Assembly: GCA_003952965.2 (NCBI GenBank)
Contig: CM025856.1
Coordinates: 23,493,574-23,557,573 of the forward strand
DNA: 64,000 bases
From: Morella rubra
Lineage: Eukaryota; Streptophyta; Magnoliopsida; Fagales; Myricaceae
Direction: 5' to 3'
Part shown: piece after piece, positions 10,387-21,989 of the stretch
Layout of the letters: every line of letters begins with the position of its first letter
How positions within the stretch are numbered: position 1 is the first letter of the stretch
Notes under the pieces: generated by a model
What the model saw: only the letters and a program-made list of their open reading frames with translations
Database searches by the model: none
What the model was told of the DNA's origin: nothing
Program-made: the position numbers and the translations under genes

Positions 10387-12084
10387 CTACGAACTCAACA
10401 ATCTCAATTCAATTGCACTATGCCCCCAAGTTTTTGATATACTTCTTTGCGCCATCAATTCTCTAGCAAGCTTCACTTCTTGCCATTTACCCACCCCAGC
10501 ATATATATTAGACAGAAGAACATAAACTCCGCTACCCTGAGGTTCCAACTCTGTTATGCGGCGTCTCACTTCGTCAGCTAGATTCACATTTTCATGAATC
10601 TCACAACCATTCAAAAGAGCACCCCATATGGCAATGTTTGGTTCAATTGGCATTTTCTTCACTAATCTCTCTGCCTCTTCAAAGTGGCCTGCTCGACTCA
10701 AGAGATCAACCATGCAACCATAGTGCTCTACTCTTGGCTCTATGCCGTAAACATCTGCCATTGAGTTGAAGTGTCTCTGACCTTCTTCAATCAATCCGAG
10801 ATGGCTACATGCACACAAAACCCCAATGTAAGTGATCTCGTCAGGGACAACAGTAGAATCCTCTTGCATTCTCTTGAAAGTACTTAGCGCTTCCTCTCCA
10901 TGTCCTTGCATAGCAAAACCGATGATCATGCTAGTCCATGCCATCACATCTTTCTTTCGCAATTTGCAAAAGATCTGATGAGAACTTGTCGCATCCCCAG
11001 TTTTGGCGTACATGTCCACCAGGGCAGTTCCAATAGCAATATCCTCGCTGATGTTGGTCTTCAATAAACATCCATGAATACTTTGCCCCAATGCCAGAGA
11101 CCCCAAATGAGCACAGGAACCTATAACACTCAAAAAAGTAGCTGTATCCGGCTGAAACCCACCAATCAGCAAATCAAAGAACATCCCTAGCGCCTCCTCA
11201 AACCTGCCATACTGATTACACGCCCCAATCATGGAATTCCAAGCAACCAAATTTTTTTGAGGCATTTTATTGAACAGGTTCCTTGCGTATCTCAAGCTAC
11301 CACATTTTGCATACATGTCTATAATGGCAGTTGCTAAAATCACATTGAAATCGAAATCAGATTCAAAAGGATCATATCCTAGTTGGTGGACACGACTGTG
11401 AACCCATTTTCCAGTCTCTACATCTCTATTATGAGCACAGGCAACTAAAACACTGACCAAAGTAATCTCATTAGGCTCTACATTCCACAACTGCATGTCT
11501 CTAAACACCTCTATGGCCTTACTAGGCCATCCGTTGTTAACATAGCCATGAATCAAACAAGTCCAAGCCACCACATTCCACTTGGGAATAAAATCAAACA
11601 CTTTTAATCCTGCTGCCATATCTCCACAAGAAACATACAAATTGAGCAAACCGCAAGACGTGTACACATCAAATTCAAACCCAGTTTTCAGAATGCGATT
11701 GTGGACGGACTTTCCATAATTTAGATCAGCAACTGCCGAACATGCTTTGAGCACAAACGGGAACGTAAAATGATCCGGCGAGTAACCTCTTTGCTGCATT
11801 TCTCTGTACGTATGCAATGCCTCATCTGGGTTGTTGCTGTTAGAGTAACCTTTAATCATAGAGTTCCAAATGTATAGACTTGGCTCTTCAATTTGGTTAA
11901 AAAGTACCTTAGCATAATTCAAGTCTCCAGCTTTGTCAGTTGCGCAAAAATCAAAAAGCCTGCTCAGAGGGATTACATTTTTGATAACTGATGTAGTGAT
12001 CATAAGCCCATGCAATTGTTTCAACTCGGTCATTGTTCTGCATTTATCAAACACTAAGAGGAGGGAGTTGTAGTGTTTCTTCAT
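10387..12084 (-). CDS. MEF19: PPR protein, E-class, MEF19-like mitochondrial RNA editing factor
   Basis: Intronless, 565 residues. It starts MKKHYNSLLLVFDKCRTMTE and is filled with P, L and S type pentatricopeptide repeats (for example YIWNSMIKGYSN, VVAWTCLIHGY, LVAWNSMIGACNQ, VMAWTSMIIGFA), each followed by a Cys- or Lys-rich helix pair. It ends in an E motif (VEHYGCMVDLLSRAGHFEEA, then WGALLNGC and YVLLSNIYA) with no DYW deaminase domain. The order and wording track Arabidopsis At3g05240/MEF19 along the whole length, including the MKKHY start and the GHSAIE end. MEF19 is known as a site-specific C-to-U editing factor in mitochondria (reported target ccmB). That this is the orthologue is inference. 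E-class proteins need a deaminase supplied by a partner. The 3' end is partly duplicated at 8918-9325. Confidence 0.9.
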   Translation of the reverse strand: MKKHYNSLLLVFDKCRTMTELKQLHGLMITTSVIKNVIPLSRLFDFCATDKAGDLNYAKVLFNQIEEPSLYIWNSMIKGYSNSNNPDEALHTYREMQQRGYSPDHFTFPFVLKACSAVADLNYGKSVHNRILKTGFEFDVYTSCGLLNLYVSCGDMAAGLKVFDFIPKWNVVAWTCLIHGYVNNGWPSKAIEVFRDMQLWNVEPNEITLVSVLVACAHNRDVETGKWVHSRVHQLGYDPFESDFDFNVILATAIIDMYAKCGSLRYARNLFNKMPQKNLVAWNSMIGACNQYGRFEEALGMFFDLLIGGFQPDTATFLSVIGSCAHLGSLALGQSIHGCLLKTNISEDIAIGTALVDMYAKTGDATSSHQIFCKLRKKDVMAWTSMIIGFAMQGHGEEALSTFKRMQEDSTVVPDEITYIGVLCACSHLGLIEEGQRHFNSMADVYGIEPRVEHYGCMVDLLSRAGHFEEAERLVKKMPIEPNIAIWGALLNGCEIHENVNLADEVRRRITELEPQGSGVYVLLSNIYAGVGKWQEVKLARELMAQRSISKTWGHSAIELRLLSS

Positions 12085-12292
12085 AGGCTTCTTTGTTCCA
12101 CCTCAATCTTCCCAAATGCCAAAAGGACTTTAGGGTGGTTGGTCTGCGACCATTCTGGGGACTTGGTATACCGTATATCTCCGATAATTCATTCAAGCGT
12201 GATGTTATGGAATTAGGATGGATGTCAGAGGGAAGTGTCCTGTTTCTCCGCATGTCAAAATGGTCGTAGCCATGGTTTCTCCACCTCATCAA

Positions 12293-13220
12293 TTGACACT
12301 CTATTTTCTTTTTCCACGCAACGGCGGTCCACGTTGATCATGAACATGAGAAAATATAAAATTACCCTGATATTCACATAAACAAAGCACAATTCATTTG
12401 TATAGGAGGTCAATTCATGATACATATAAGCCATAAACAGAAATTATTGTATGTGTAAAGGTATATATAGACACGAATGTTGATTAAAAAAAGTGAAAAA
12501 ATCAATTTGAACACTCTAATTACTAATGTAATTTTAAATAGAGGTTTAAATTATCAATCTTGACACATTGAGCCCTCCAACTTACACAATTAATCAAAGT
12601 TCACTTTGAAATAAAATTTGAAGGTCAAAATTGTGCCACATGGCACGAGTTTGATTGTTGGATCTTTTTTAAAGACACAAATTGACGAAATTTGTTAGTT
12701 AGTTAGCTCTATGTTTCCAAACTGGTAGTTTAGACCCATATTTGTAATTAGAGGGCTCAAAGTGATGTTTCCCCTTAAAAAATTGAATGTTATGTTAATA
12801 ATGACTAGTTCTAATCAATACATAAAAATATATAGATATGACTGAATATTATATTTGTGAGAACAAAAATGATACATTATTGAGTGAGAATAAATTTTTT
12901 TTTTTAGCTCACTGTTTGGCAAGTCTAATACCAATACCAACAGAAAAGGTACATAAAACTTGCCAAAAAGAATATAACAAAGATGTGAAAAAAATTAAGC
13001 AAGTTTAAATAATATTTGTTGATTGTGCAAAAAGAAAAAGAAAAAGTTAAAAAATACATATGTGATTATATTATTTGTGAAAATTATCATTTTTACTTTT
13101 CAAAAGTTGGTGTCAGATTAATAATCAACTCCATTTCTTTATAACGTTGTGCTTGTCTACCATATATTCTTCTAGTACAGTACATAGTTCCATTCTTTTT
13201 TTCAAAGTTTTATCACTTTA
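12293..13220. other. intergenic, AT-rich, contains a MITE
   Basis: This lies upstream of the PPR gene (minus) and upstream of the DC1 block (plus). Apart from the MITE at 12494-12774 I see no gene. A short (ATG/GAT)n run lies just beyond, at about 13281-13300. Confidence 0.5.
12494..12774. mobile_element. MITE, probably Mutator-type
   Basis: The left end GTGAAAAAATCAATTTGAAC and the reverse complement of the right end GGGGAAACATCACTTTGAGC are similar, and both continue into CTCTAATTAC. The flanks TTAAAAAAA (12485-12493) and TTAAAAAAT (12775-12783) look like a 9-bp target duplication with one mismatch, though the low complexity weakens this. No coding content. Confidence 0.55.
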
Positions 13221-13589
13221 CGAATTTCTCCACGGAGAACACAAACATATCTTTGTATAGACCTAATTGGCATGACCACATGATGATGATGATGATGATA
13301 AGTCATCCTCTAATTGGTACTAAAATTTCCTTTTTCTTATATTTTTTTATTTAATAATTTGGACACGTCAAGTATATTATGACCAACAAATGCAATTTTT
13401 TTTATATTGAATTGCACTCTTCCAATATTCTTTTATTTGTCAAGTATGGCTTATTCTTTGCTTCCATTTGGAATGTTCTCATGGTCGCCAAACTAAAACT
13501 TTTATTCATGGAGTGAGACAGAGTCAAAGAAAGAGACAAAAAGAAAAAGAAAAAGAGAAAAAAGCATCAATGACAGAGATAGAAATTTT

Positions 13590-13840
13590 ATTCACGGAGT
13601 TGCAACACCCATCACACCCCAAGTATCCTCTTATTCTTATGCACATGGAAAATTGAGCAAATGTGATGGCTGTGAGGATCGTTTTTGGAACTTCAGTCAC
13701 TACTGTTCTCAATACGACTTTAATCTTGACCTAAAATGCATTTCTCTTCCGCTCATCAAAAAATCTCAATGTCACAACCACCCATTGACCCTTGTACGGA
13801 AATCATTTCCATTCACTTGTGGTTCAAAACTTTCTATTAT
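13590..13840 (+). pseudogene. DC1-domain gene fragment (copy A, upstream)
   Basis: The translation ELQHPSHPKYPLIL, then after a one-base shift SKCDGCEDRFWNFSHYCSQ and HNHPLTLVRKSFPFTC, is one DC1 (C1-like zinc) module: H-x-C-D-G-C with paired Cys/His ligands. It stops abruptly after the FTC Cys. Copy B has about 60 further bases here (CRKEGKGMFYICTTC), so copy A carries a deletion. It is too short and too broken to work. DC1 proteins are plant-specific zinc-binding proteins, some tied to stress and defence. Confidence 0.75.
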
Positions 13841-13844
13841 TAGA

Positions 13845-15800
13845 GAATTAAGAAGCTCAATTTGGACACGTCAAGTATATCATGACCAGCAAATGTTATT
13901 TTTCTATATGTAATTCCACCCTTCCAATATTCTTTTCTTTGTCAAGTATGGCTTATTCTTGGCTTTCATTGAGTGAGAAAGTGAAAGAAAGAGATAGAAA
14001 GATAAAGAAAAAGAGAAAAAAGCATTGAGAGAAGGAGAGAGAAAAGGGCCATATAAATTAATCAAACTCCATTTATTTATAACTTTATGCTTGTGTACAA
14101 TATTCATCTAGTACATTATACACTACCATTCTTTTCGTCAGAGTTTTATCCCTTTACCGCTCCAACTTTATGAGTTGGGCTTGCCAAGTATCACAAAAAA
14201 ATACATATCCTTCTAGTACGTATAGTCCACACTTCCATTCTTTTCCTTAGAGTTTTATCCCTTTACCGCTCCAACTTTATGAGTTAGGCTTGCCAAGTAT
14301 CACAAAAAAATGCATATCCTTCTAGTACGTATAGTCCACACTTCCATTCTTTTCCTCAGAGTTTTGTCACCTATTTATCACTCCAGCTTTATAATTGTGG
14401 AACACTACTATTCTTTTCGTTTATGTGACATATACGTTGCTTTGTTTTAATCATTTGAAAGAGACAGCAAGAGAAAGGCATCACTCTAAGAGTATAGTTA
14501 CACTTCCACTCTTTTCCTTAGAGTTTTATCCCTTATCCCTGTACCACTCCAACTTTACAACTTGGGCAAGTTAATTGGTATTACTAAAAAATGCATATTT
14601 TTCTAGCTAATATAGTACACTTTCTTTCTTTCTTCTCAGAATTTTTTTATTTTATTTTATTGTTCTGACCTTAGAATTTGGGAACTACCTAAGTATTCCC
14701 CAAGAAACATTTATTCTTCTAGAACACGACTTCTGATTCTTTTCGTTTCTGTAACTTCATTATATTTGTCCCTTTGTTTTAATTAATCTTTTGAAAGGGG
14801 CAGCGAGAAAGTGTATATGTAGTTAATGTCACACTTCTATTCTTTTCGTACGTTGTAAAGTAGGTATGACATATTCTTTGCTTCAATTCGAACCCTTGGT
14901 GTGGTCGCCAAAATAACACTTTTTAGTCATAAAGAATTAATTAATCAAAGAGTATTGTAACTTCGTCTTGTTTCAACATTTTGTAGAATCGTATTTAGTA
15001 TGGATTGGTCATTCATCTGTGTGGCCACCAAAAAACGGATAAATAAATTACTTCAGCACAAGACTTGATGAAGTACGCTTCGACCTTCGTTAAGTTTGAA
15101 GGAGTGGTTAGATGTAATTAATTGCATCTTTCAAATTGCATGGCAGCATTATTAATGCTTTCATGTTTTTGTTTTCCATGGATTTCAAAAATAAATAATG
15201 AATTTTATGAATAATTTTTCTGTACTTTTTTAAGCTCGTAACTCTTACGACACAGTGTATAGCTTTTATCATTTGAGTGAGACAAAGTGAAAGAAAGAAA
15301 AAGAAGAAAGAAAAGGAGAAAAAGCATCAATAAGAGAGAGAGGAGGGAGAAAGAGGGCATATAAATTAATCAACTCCAGAAGCATAACAAGGCACCTATT
15401 GCATTTCTATTTATCCGGCCCTTTCTAGAGTTTATCTCATTGGTTGCTCCGCGTGCTTGTCTACTCGTCGATGATCATTGATTTCTTCTAAAGTCTTTGG
15501 TAACGGCCAAGCGAGTTTGGAACCATTAATTATTAATGTTCTATTTATTAACAAAAAAGAAGGTTTAGTATTAACTTTAAAGATTTAGCATTAACCTCTG
15601 AATGACTGCTTAATTATGTCATTTTGTATTTGCTTGATTAGAAATTGTTCTTTCCAGTTTAATTACTCTGAGCATTGTTCGTTAAATATGGGCCTCAGAA
15701 GCGACTTTGGGAAAGATGGGGTTTCTGTTTAGATGTTATTATGATCTATTAATGATGACGATTTCTTTTGCTCATTTCTTGAATTGGGGCGCTGTGTAGG
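13845..15800 (+). other. promoter-like leader of the DC1 gene with internal repeats
   Basis: No gene seen. The words TTTGGACACGTCAAGTATAT and CCCTTCCAATATTCTTTT at 13860-13935 repeat those at 13358-13430, so an upstream module of about 500 bp is itself repeated. A segment of about 103 bp (GAGTTTTATCCCTTTACCGC to CACACTTCCATTCTTTTCC) occurs twice in a row at 14140-14345; copy B has it once. Two GA-rich stretches lie at 13980-14045 and 15275-15355. Confidence 0.6.
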
Positions 15801-15813
15801 CTTAATTACAGGG

Positions 15814-15927
15814 CAAGGTGAGAAAGAGACAAAAGACAAGGAACACTTGGATCTATATATTACTAATTTTTTAGAGAAGCTAAAGGGCTCTAAATGCATT
15901 TATCTTGACCTGAGTTCATTGTTCAAG
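15814..15927 (+). other. possible 5' exon or leader ORF conserved in both DC1 copies
   Basis: After an AG at about 15812 one frame stays open for about 38 codons (GQGEKETKDKEHLDLYITNF, ending YLDLSSLF) and runs into a good donor (AA/GTAAGT, 15928). The same frame and donor are kept in copy B at 33082-33193. The next AG is at 16008-16009, just before the DC1 start codon at 16032. Spliced in this phase, both copies hit TAG before the DC1 frame, so it is better read as a leader exon or an unrelated exon. I do not recognise the peptide. Confidence 0.35.
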
Positions 15928-16031
15928 TAAGTATACAACACAATGTTATGAGATTTCACTGTCATCTTAATTCATCCCACTATGATTAATGGAAATGCTT
16001 TATTGTAGGAGCAATAGAGACGAAGGGATAA

Positions 16032-17729
16032 ATGGAGCTTCGACATTTTAGCCATGAGCATCTGTTGCTCTTCAATGAAATGGCCCAAAGTGATCGTACA
16101 AGATTGGATTGTTGGGGGTGTAATAAACTGGATAATATCGTTGGTCCTAATTACATTTGCAAAGACTGTAAATGATTCATCCTTCATAAATCATGTGCCG
16201 AATTACCCTGGGAGTTGCAGCACCCATCACACCCTAGACATCCACTTATTCTCCATGCACACAAGAAGTGGATCAAATGTGATGGCTGCAAGGATGAATT
16301 TTGGAACTTCAGTTACTACTATTCTCAGTGCAATTTTAACCTTGATCCAAAATGTGCTTCTATTCCGCTCACCAAAGAATCTCAAAGTCACGACCACCCA
16401 TTGACCCTTGTGCGGAAACTACTTTCATTCTGTTGTGAGGCTTGCTTCGAAGAAGGAAAGGGTATGTCTTACTTTTATGCCACATGTTCCTTGTGGCACA
16501 CATAAAATGCAGCTCCTTGCCATTGATTGCAATGCCACTCACCAAGATTGCTGAAGTGCATAACCATCCACCGACCCTTGTGCGAAGTTACTTATCATTC
16601 ACCTGCGATGCTTGTGGGAAAGAGGACAAGGGTCCATTTTACCTTTATGCCACATGTTTGTTCATAGCACACTGAAAATGTACTACCTTCCCTTCAATTT
16701 TCAAAGTTGTATGCCATAAACAACACCTTCTAAACCTCACATACTCTCTTTAGGTTAATCAATCTCATCAAAAAGTTTGTAAAATATGTGCCCAAACGGT
16801 GGATACGAACTATGGGGTTATTATTGCTCAAGTTGTAATTTTTTAACCCACCTTCATTGTGCCACGACTGATGAACAGAAGGACAAAACATTTGTTCAGG
16901 AACTTAAAGATATAGAGCATGTTGGGTCAATAAATATGCCGACACATGAAGACTTCGAACATGATGAATCTAGTGACTTACCAATGTATATTGCCAAGAA
17001 GATGGAACTGGGAGAAGATGGAATTGAAATAGCTGAAGAAATTAAACATTTCATCCATGAGCACGAGTTAAAACTTACTAACGAGATTGACATCAACGAG
17101 CAATATGACGGGTGCGTGCTTCCTATCTTTCCTCCCTTTTACAAATGCACTGTATGTAGATTCTTTCTTCACAAGATCTTGTGCGAATTGCCAAGAAAAA
17201 AGTGACACTCGTTTGACCGACACCCCCTCATCCTTCGATCAAGAGAGTACACTTGGTGCAATGCCTGTCAACGCAAGTCAAAGGGTTTCCACTATTATTG
17301 TGACAAATGTTACCTCAGGCTTGATGTCCAATGCAGTTCCCATATATCCTTAAACATGATGGTCACGAGCACCAACTTATTAGTTGTCACGAGTCAGATC
17401 AGGTCAAGTGCAGTTGTTGCGACTCTAGTAGCAAATATATATTCCGTTGTATCAATTGTGAATTCGTGTTGGACTTCAAGTGCGCGACGCTACCACATTC
17501 CGCAATTTACGAACCGCATGAATATCCTTTCAAACTTTGTTATACTGCTGAAGATGACTCCGGTGAATATTATTGCGATATATGTGAAGAAGAACGAGAT
17601 CCAAAACATTGGTTCTATTACTGTGCAGATTGCAGTTATCCTGCTCATCCAAACTGCATTCTCAAATATAAATACTCTCAGTATCCCTACTTTTCACTGG
17701 CCCTAGCATCCCTTTACTTTGGTTCATAA
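16032..17729 (+). pseudogene. DC1-domain (C1-like zinc finger) protein pseudogene, copy A
   Basis: Starts MELRHFSHEHLLLFNEMAQS and contains at least five DC1 modules (C-D-G-C, C-x2-C and H-x-C ligands), for example KCDGCKDEFWNFSYY near 16268, TCDACGKEDKGPFYLYATC near 16600 and YCDICEEERDPKHWFYYCADC near 17570. Before the last modules is an acidic linker (EDFEHDESSDLPMYIAKKME near 16950). DC1 proteins of this build are usually about 600 residues, which fits. A TGA at 16173-16175 replaces the Trp codon kept in copy B, another TGA at 16673-16675 replaces a Gln codon kept in B, and there are frameshifts between. B has different lesions, so each copy decayed after the duplication. Confidence 0.85.
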
Positions 17730-18615
17730 GACGAGACCAGCCTTTGGAATGTTACATGTGTAATATGAATATTGATATATTTCGTGCTTGTAAAAAATGA
17801 AAAATTTAGATGTTGTTTATATTTTGCTTTCTAATAGCTTAAATTTGTTGGATGATGATTCTATTATATATTTTTATTAGAAGTTGTTATATAGATAGAT
17901 AGGTTGGCGAATCAATCAGATCTATAGGGACCGTGTGACTATTGAAATGTAGCAATTAAATATTCAAGTACCCAAGACTACCCTTTTTCTTCAAACGTAC
18001 AGTTCCTAATAATTAATTGACATTTTTTAAAACAACGCTTTTTGTATAATCTTATTATTGGACTTAATTTCCCACTAAAAATTACCAAATTTAAGTTGTA
18101 GAACAAATTGAAAGTTCCAATCACATTTTATGGACACTTATAATGGCGAATGTGGTCGCATTTATAAGACGACTTTTAACTTTCCTGAATACCATCTTGC
18201 TTGAATATTCTTTTCCAGCCCATCTTATTACAATTATAACTTAATTATTATGTTATTTTCTAGTAAATTAAACTGCTTTTGTGCTAATTGTAACGCAAAA
18301 GTACTGTTTGTGATTGTTCGATTTTTTGAAGGCATGTTGGTTATGTGAGAATTATATTTATTGCATTTTTTAAAATTTTTTATTATGACTATCATTTTAA
18401 TTTTTGTTAATCTTCATTGCGTTTTTTAAAGAATTGTTACATTATGGCTGTAAAACAATGTTGAATTTTGTAGTTTATTTGCATTAATTAAATAATAATA
18501 ATTTTAATATTTCAAATAACTATTTTATACGTAGACCTTCTATCATCAAATAAACATTTTTATCGTCAACAGAAAATGTGAAATCTTGCTATAAAAAATG
18601 AGAAAGTATCGTTAT
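17730..18615. other. 3' flank of DC1 copy A
   Basis: No gene. AT-rich sequence shared with 34970-35820 to about 18560, with similarity ending near the TACGTAGACC word at 18530. It may contain the poly(A) region of the DC1 gene (TGAAAAATTTAG near 17797). Confidence 0.5.
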
Positions 18616-18798
18616 AATGTTTTTTTTTCTTGCTTCTTCAATTTTACTCAACCGAATATGCCGTGAGATCAACGTATTCCATGAAACCACATTTTTCTGG
18701 GCATCAACTTACACAGGCCATCCGCCGACTCAAAATCATTATTCTTATGCCATTAACACGAAAGTCCAAGAAGCGACACTTCTATCAGTCATTTCATT
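18616..18798 (-). pseudogene. PPR pseudogene, distal part, beyond the LINE insertion
   Basis: Minus-strand reading gives NEMTDRSVASWTFVLM, then VVSWNTLISRHIRLSKIEEARK, typical PPR helices, with stops and a shift between. It continues the frame broken off at 28315, on the other side of the LINE. AGTCATTTCATT at 18787-18798 is the left copy of the LINE target-site duplication. The fragment ends at about 18616, so the gene was already truncated. Confidence 0.75.
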
Positions 18799-18829
18799 TT
18801 TTTTTAATCAAAACCTCATTTTATTCCAA

Positions 18830-19380
18830 GTACCCAAACAAACAAACATCAACATCAAGGAGGTTCGTTACCAGCATACAACCAAGGAAGATCAAAACAT
18901 GCTCACTACTACGGGGAATGCCACCTAGACTAAACTCAGCGGCGGCCCAACAAGCAAGGTGGTGCGTAGCCTCTTTTGCACCTCTTCGAATATGAATAGC
19001 TTTCCAACTATGCATCTTCTTGCCAACCTCAACGACCTCCTGCACTACAGAATGAATCTTCCAGTCCAAATAGCGAGGAAAACTTTGAATTGCTTGAATC
19101 ACCTTCTCTGAGTCCCCTTCGAGCAAAACACGATAGCCTCCTGCCATGCAAACTCAAGCCCCATCTTGGCTGCAGCAGCTTCACCCTCCAATGGTTGAAC
19201 AACACCTAGTTTGGCAAAGTTCGACCCTATCACCTTACCCTTATGATCACCCAATACGGCAGCAATCACGGCAAAGGTGTCTCTGATAGCCATGTCCACA
19301 TTTATTTTAATCAAACCCTTCGGTGGATGTTTCCAGATAGCAGACCCTTCCAACTGGATTTTCTTTCTCCAAGTCACCTA
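18830..19380 (-). pseudogene. LINE RNase H domain, degenerate
   Basis: The frames at 19099-19377 and 18821-19147 together give KINVDMAIRD, then GEAAAAKMGLEFA and VLLEGDSEKVIQAI, the D-E-D pattern of the plant LINE RNase H domain (RVT_3), with one frameshift between. Near the element's 3' end, as expected. Confidence 0.75.
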
Positions 19381-19389
19381 ATGTTCCAA

Positions 19390-20350
19390 CCCAACCTTTC
19401 GAACCTGCGCTGCCAGTACATGCAGTTCACAGCAACTACCTTCATGGACTGCCTGATTTTGCTCTGTCCATAACAAGTCAATGGCTGTTATCGCAAACAA
19501 CTGGAACCGATGTTGGTCATCCAAAGGAACTCCAATCTGCCTGTGAGCATGGCAAATTTTCTTAACCCAAGCCACTATGGAATCCTAACTATGCTGTAAA
19601 ATGTTTATCTGCCAAGGTGATTCGCTCCATATCGCACGGCTAAAGGGGCATATTAACAACAAGTGATGGAGCGATTCTGGACTTTAACCACACAAGGAAC
19701 ATAAAACATTCAGATCATCCTCAGAGCCAAGCCCAATCCGTTCCGCAACTCTGCTTTTGGCTGGTAATAAGTCCCAAACAACCTTTCATAGCAATAATTT
19801 GTACCAAGCATGAACAGATAGCCTCCATATATCCCTCTACTTAGCAGGAGACAACGGAGATCCTCCAGTGACACGCTGCCCCACGATACTTCTATGAATG
19901 GACTTCACAGAAAAGTCTCCAGAAGGCTCCATCGTCCAAAAAAATTTAACTAGTTCCCCATCCCCATGCACTCTAATTTTCAAAATTTCCTCTGCTAAGT
20001 CTTAAGAAAACAGCTGCACTGTCTCTTCCCTGTTTCAAGTACATCCATCTTCTAATAGTAGCTCCTTGACTTTCATAGTGCTAAGACGCACCACACCTTC
20101 CTCAAGCAAATTTGGCATATACCCGAAGATAGTTGGCACCCATGGGTCAGGCCCCACATAAATATCTTGCCCCCCACCCACCTTATAGCACAAACCAGCC
20201 TTGAGGGCATCACAAGTATGAACAATACTACGCCAAATCCATGAGGAAGATCCATGAGCTCCCACATCCCAAAAATCACGACCTTTTAAATACTTGCCAC
20301 ATACACCCTCACCCACAAACATTCTCTATCAGTAAGCATTTTCCAAGACA
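19390..20350 (-). pseudogene. LINE zinc-binding RT region (zf-RVT), degenerate
   Basis: Minus-strand peptide KGRDFWDVGAHGSSSWIWRS followed by GGGQDIYVGPDPWVP near 20150 is the typical region between RT and RNase H in plant LINEs. It joins the RT part at 23899 once the LTR insertion and one copy of its duplicated target are removed. Confidence 0.75.
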
Positions 20351-21374
20351 ATGTATGTCACGCCCTGTGCTAGTACTTACCCCCTAGGCTCTCCTATCGT
20401 AATGGAATGCACACAAGCGGGGATTACGGCACGAATAAATCTGATAACTGGCTTTAAAATCAAGCTTAGCGGAAATAGTGTCTTGAAATGTATAAGTATA
20501 TTAAGGAAAAATAATAGTGTTCAGGGATTTAGCAAACAAGTCACACGGAATTAAATAGGGAAAATAAAATGGATTAATTAAGGAGATGTCAAAACTACAG
20601 TTAAAAATTTAAAAGTAGGTTGTGGCATAAGAAGGGACAGAATAAAAGGAATTCTACATACATATTGATTTATTTTTTTTTTATACAGGTAGCACTTTAC
20701 AAAGAACAAAAACCCTTTACGAAGATACAAAAGTAACGAGATAATAAGTACAAAAACGGAGATACAAAAGTAACAAGATAATAAATATAAAATCGGAAGT
20801 TGTCTACAACTTTCTGTCCTACCACACCCATGAAACCGGCTAACAGTAACAGGACCTAAAACAACAAAAAACTACCACTGATGTCTAGTCCATCTCTGAC
20901 TCAGTGTCGGAGGTTAGGTCGATAATCTCATTATCCCCGTTGCCCTCCACTGGCGGCGCCGGTGGAGGAGGGACAACGTGCAGAAGAGCCAGATCAACAT
21001 CGACTAAACTGAGGTCCTCAACTAGAGGAACTGGAGGTGCAAGTGGATCCTTGAGGTACCAATGAGGCTTGTACCCCACAAAAACCTCAAAAGATTCGGT
21101 GACATAAGTCCATAATTTAACCACTACTATGTAGGGATCAACATCCAAAGTCTGCTCGCTCATAAATGTCAGCATCTGATATGTCCGATGTCCACAGCAG
21201 TACATACAAAAGATTAAACCATAAAAGGGTGAGTCCTACTGACTCAGTAAAGGGGGAAAAGGAATATGCCACACAAAACAGATAAGCATGATTAATCAAA
21301 ATAATCTGCAAGCATCAATAACATTAAACAGAAAAATGATGCAATGCAGGAATGATGCATCTGTTTCCCGGTCG

Positions 21375-21408
21375 CTGTACTTTCTTTCTTTCTTTCTTTC
21401 TTTCCTCT
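21375..21408. repeat. (TTTC)n microsatellite
   Basis: Simple run of TTTC units inside the solo LTR. Confidence 0.8.
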
Positions 21409-21989
21409 TTATGTCTGTCGAGGTGTCCTCTGATTGCTCTGTTTAACCCCCAAAGTCTGGGTTGTGCGTCCCTCCTCTCCTCTGGGACTGTCCCGTGCCC
21501 CGGCACCAGGACCCTGTCAAGCGTATATTGTTTCATGCCAGGGATACCAACCACTATCCTTTCAGTGGTGGCTTGCACTATCCCACTGTGACGTACCGTC
21601 ACCCTATCATTGGACCACCTCTGGGTAGGGTTTCATTCCAGTCATGTGTTCAGTTCGGTCAATAGCTTCCCCATACCCATGATATGTTGATGCAACAGGT
21701 ATCAAAATGAGCAATAGATTTCATGGACCATTTGTCATATCAAATGCATATAAAATAAAGCAATCTAAATTCACAGTAACTTTTCTTAATCCATAAATGA
21801 GTGTTCATTTCATGATATTCATGCATTAGACTCGGTCCAACTTAACACGTACCACATGTTGTTAATAGGCAAGTCCAACAACTTATACAATTAAGTTATT
21901 TTTATTTATTGCTAAACTCAATAAGGACTGGCTGTATTAAAAGAAAGGATTTTAGGGCTCTTGACTAGTTCAAAAGAAAATTCTCCTCA

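Larger units (their letters stand above)
13220..18560 (+). repeat. segmental duplication, copy A (partner 29260-35830)
   Basis: From a GA-rich leader and a partial DC1 module through a complete-length DC1 pseudogene and its 3' flank, this block is matched in order and orientation by 29260-35830. The match is near-identical over long stretches (for example 15220-15930 with 32490-33200, and 16900-17730 with 34150-34970). Copy A lacks the MITE and the retroposon present in copy B and has a second tandem copy of a roughly 103-bp promoter-like segment. Confidence 0.9.

Noticed and set aside
12047-12292. 81-residue minus-strand frame just upstream of the MEF19-like gene
   Set aside because: Overlaps the PPR start in another frame and has no recognisable domain; more likely 5' leader.
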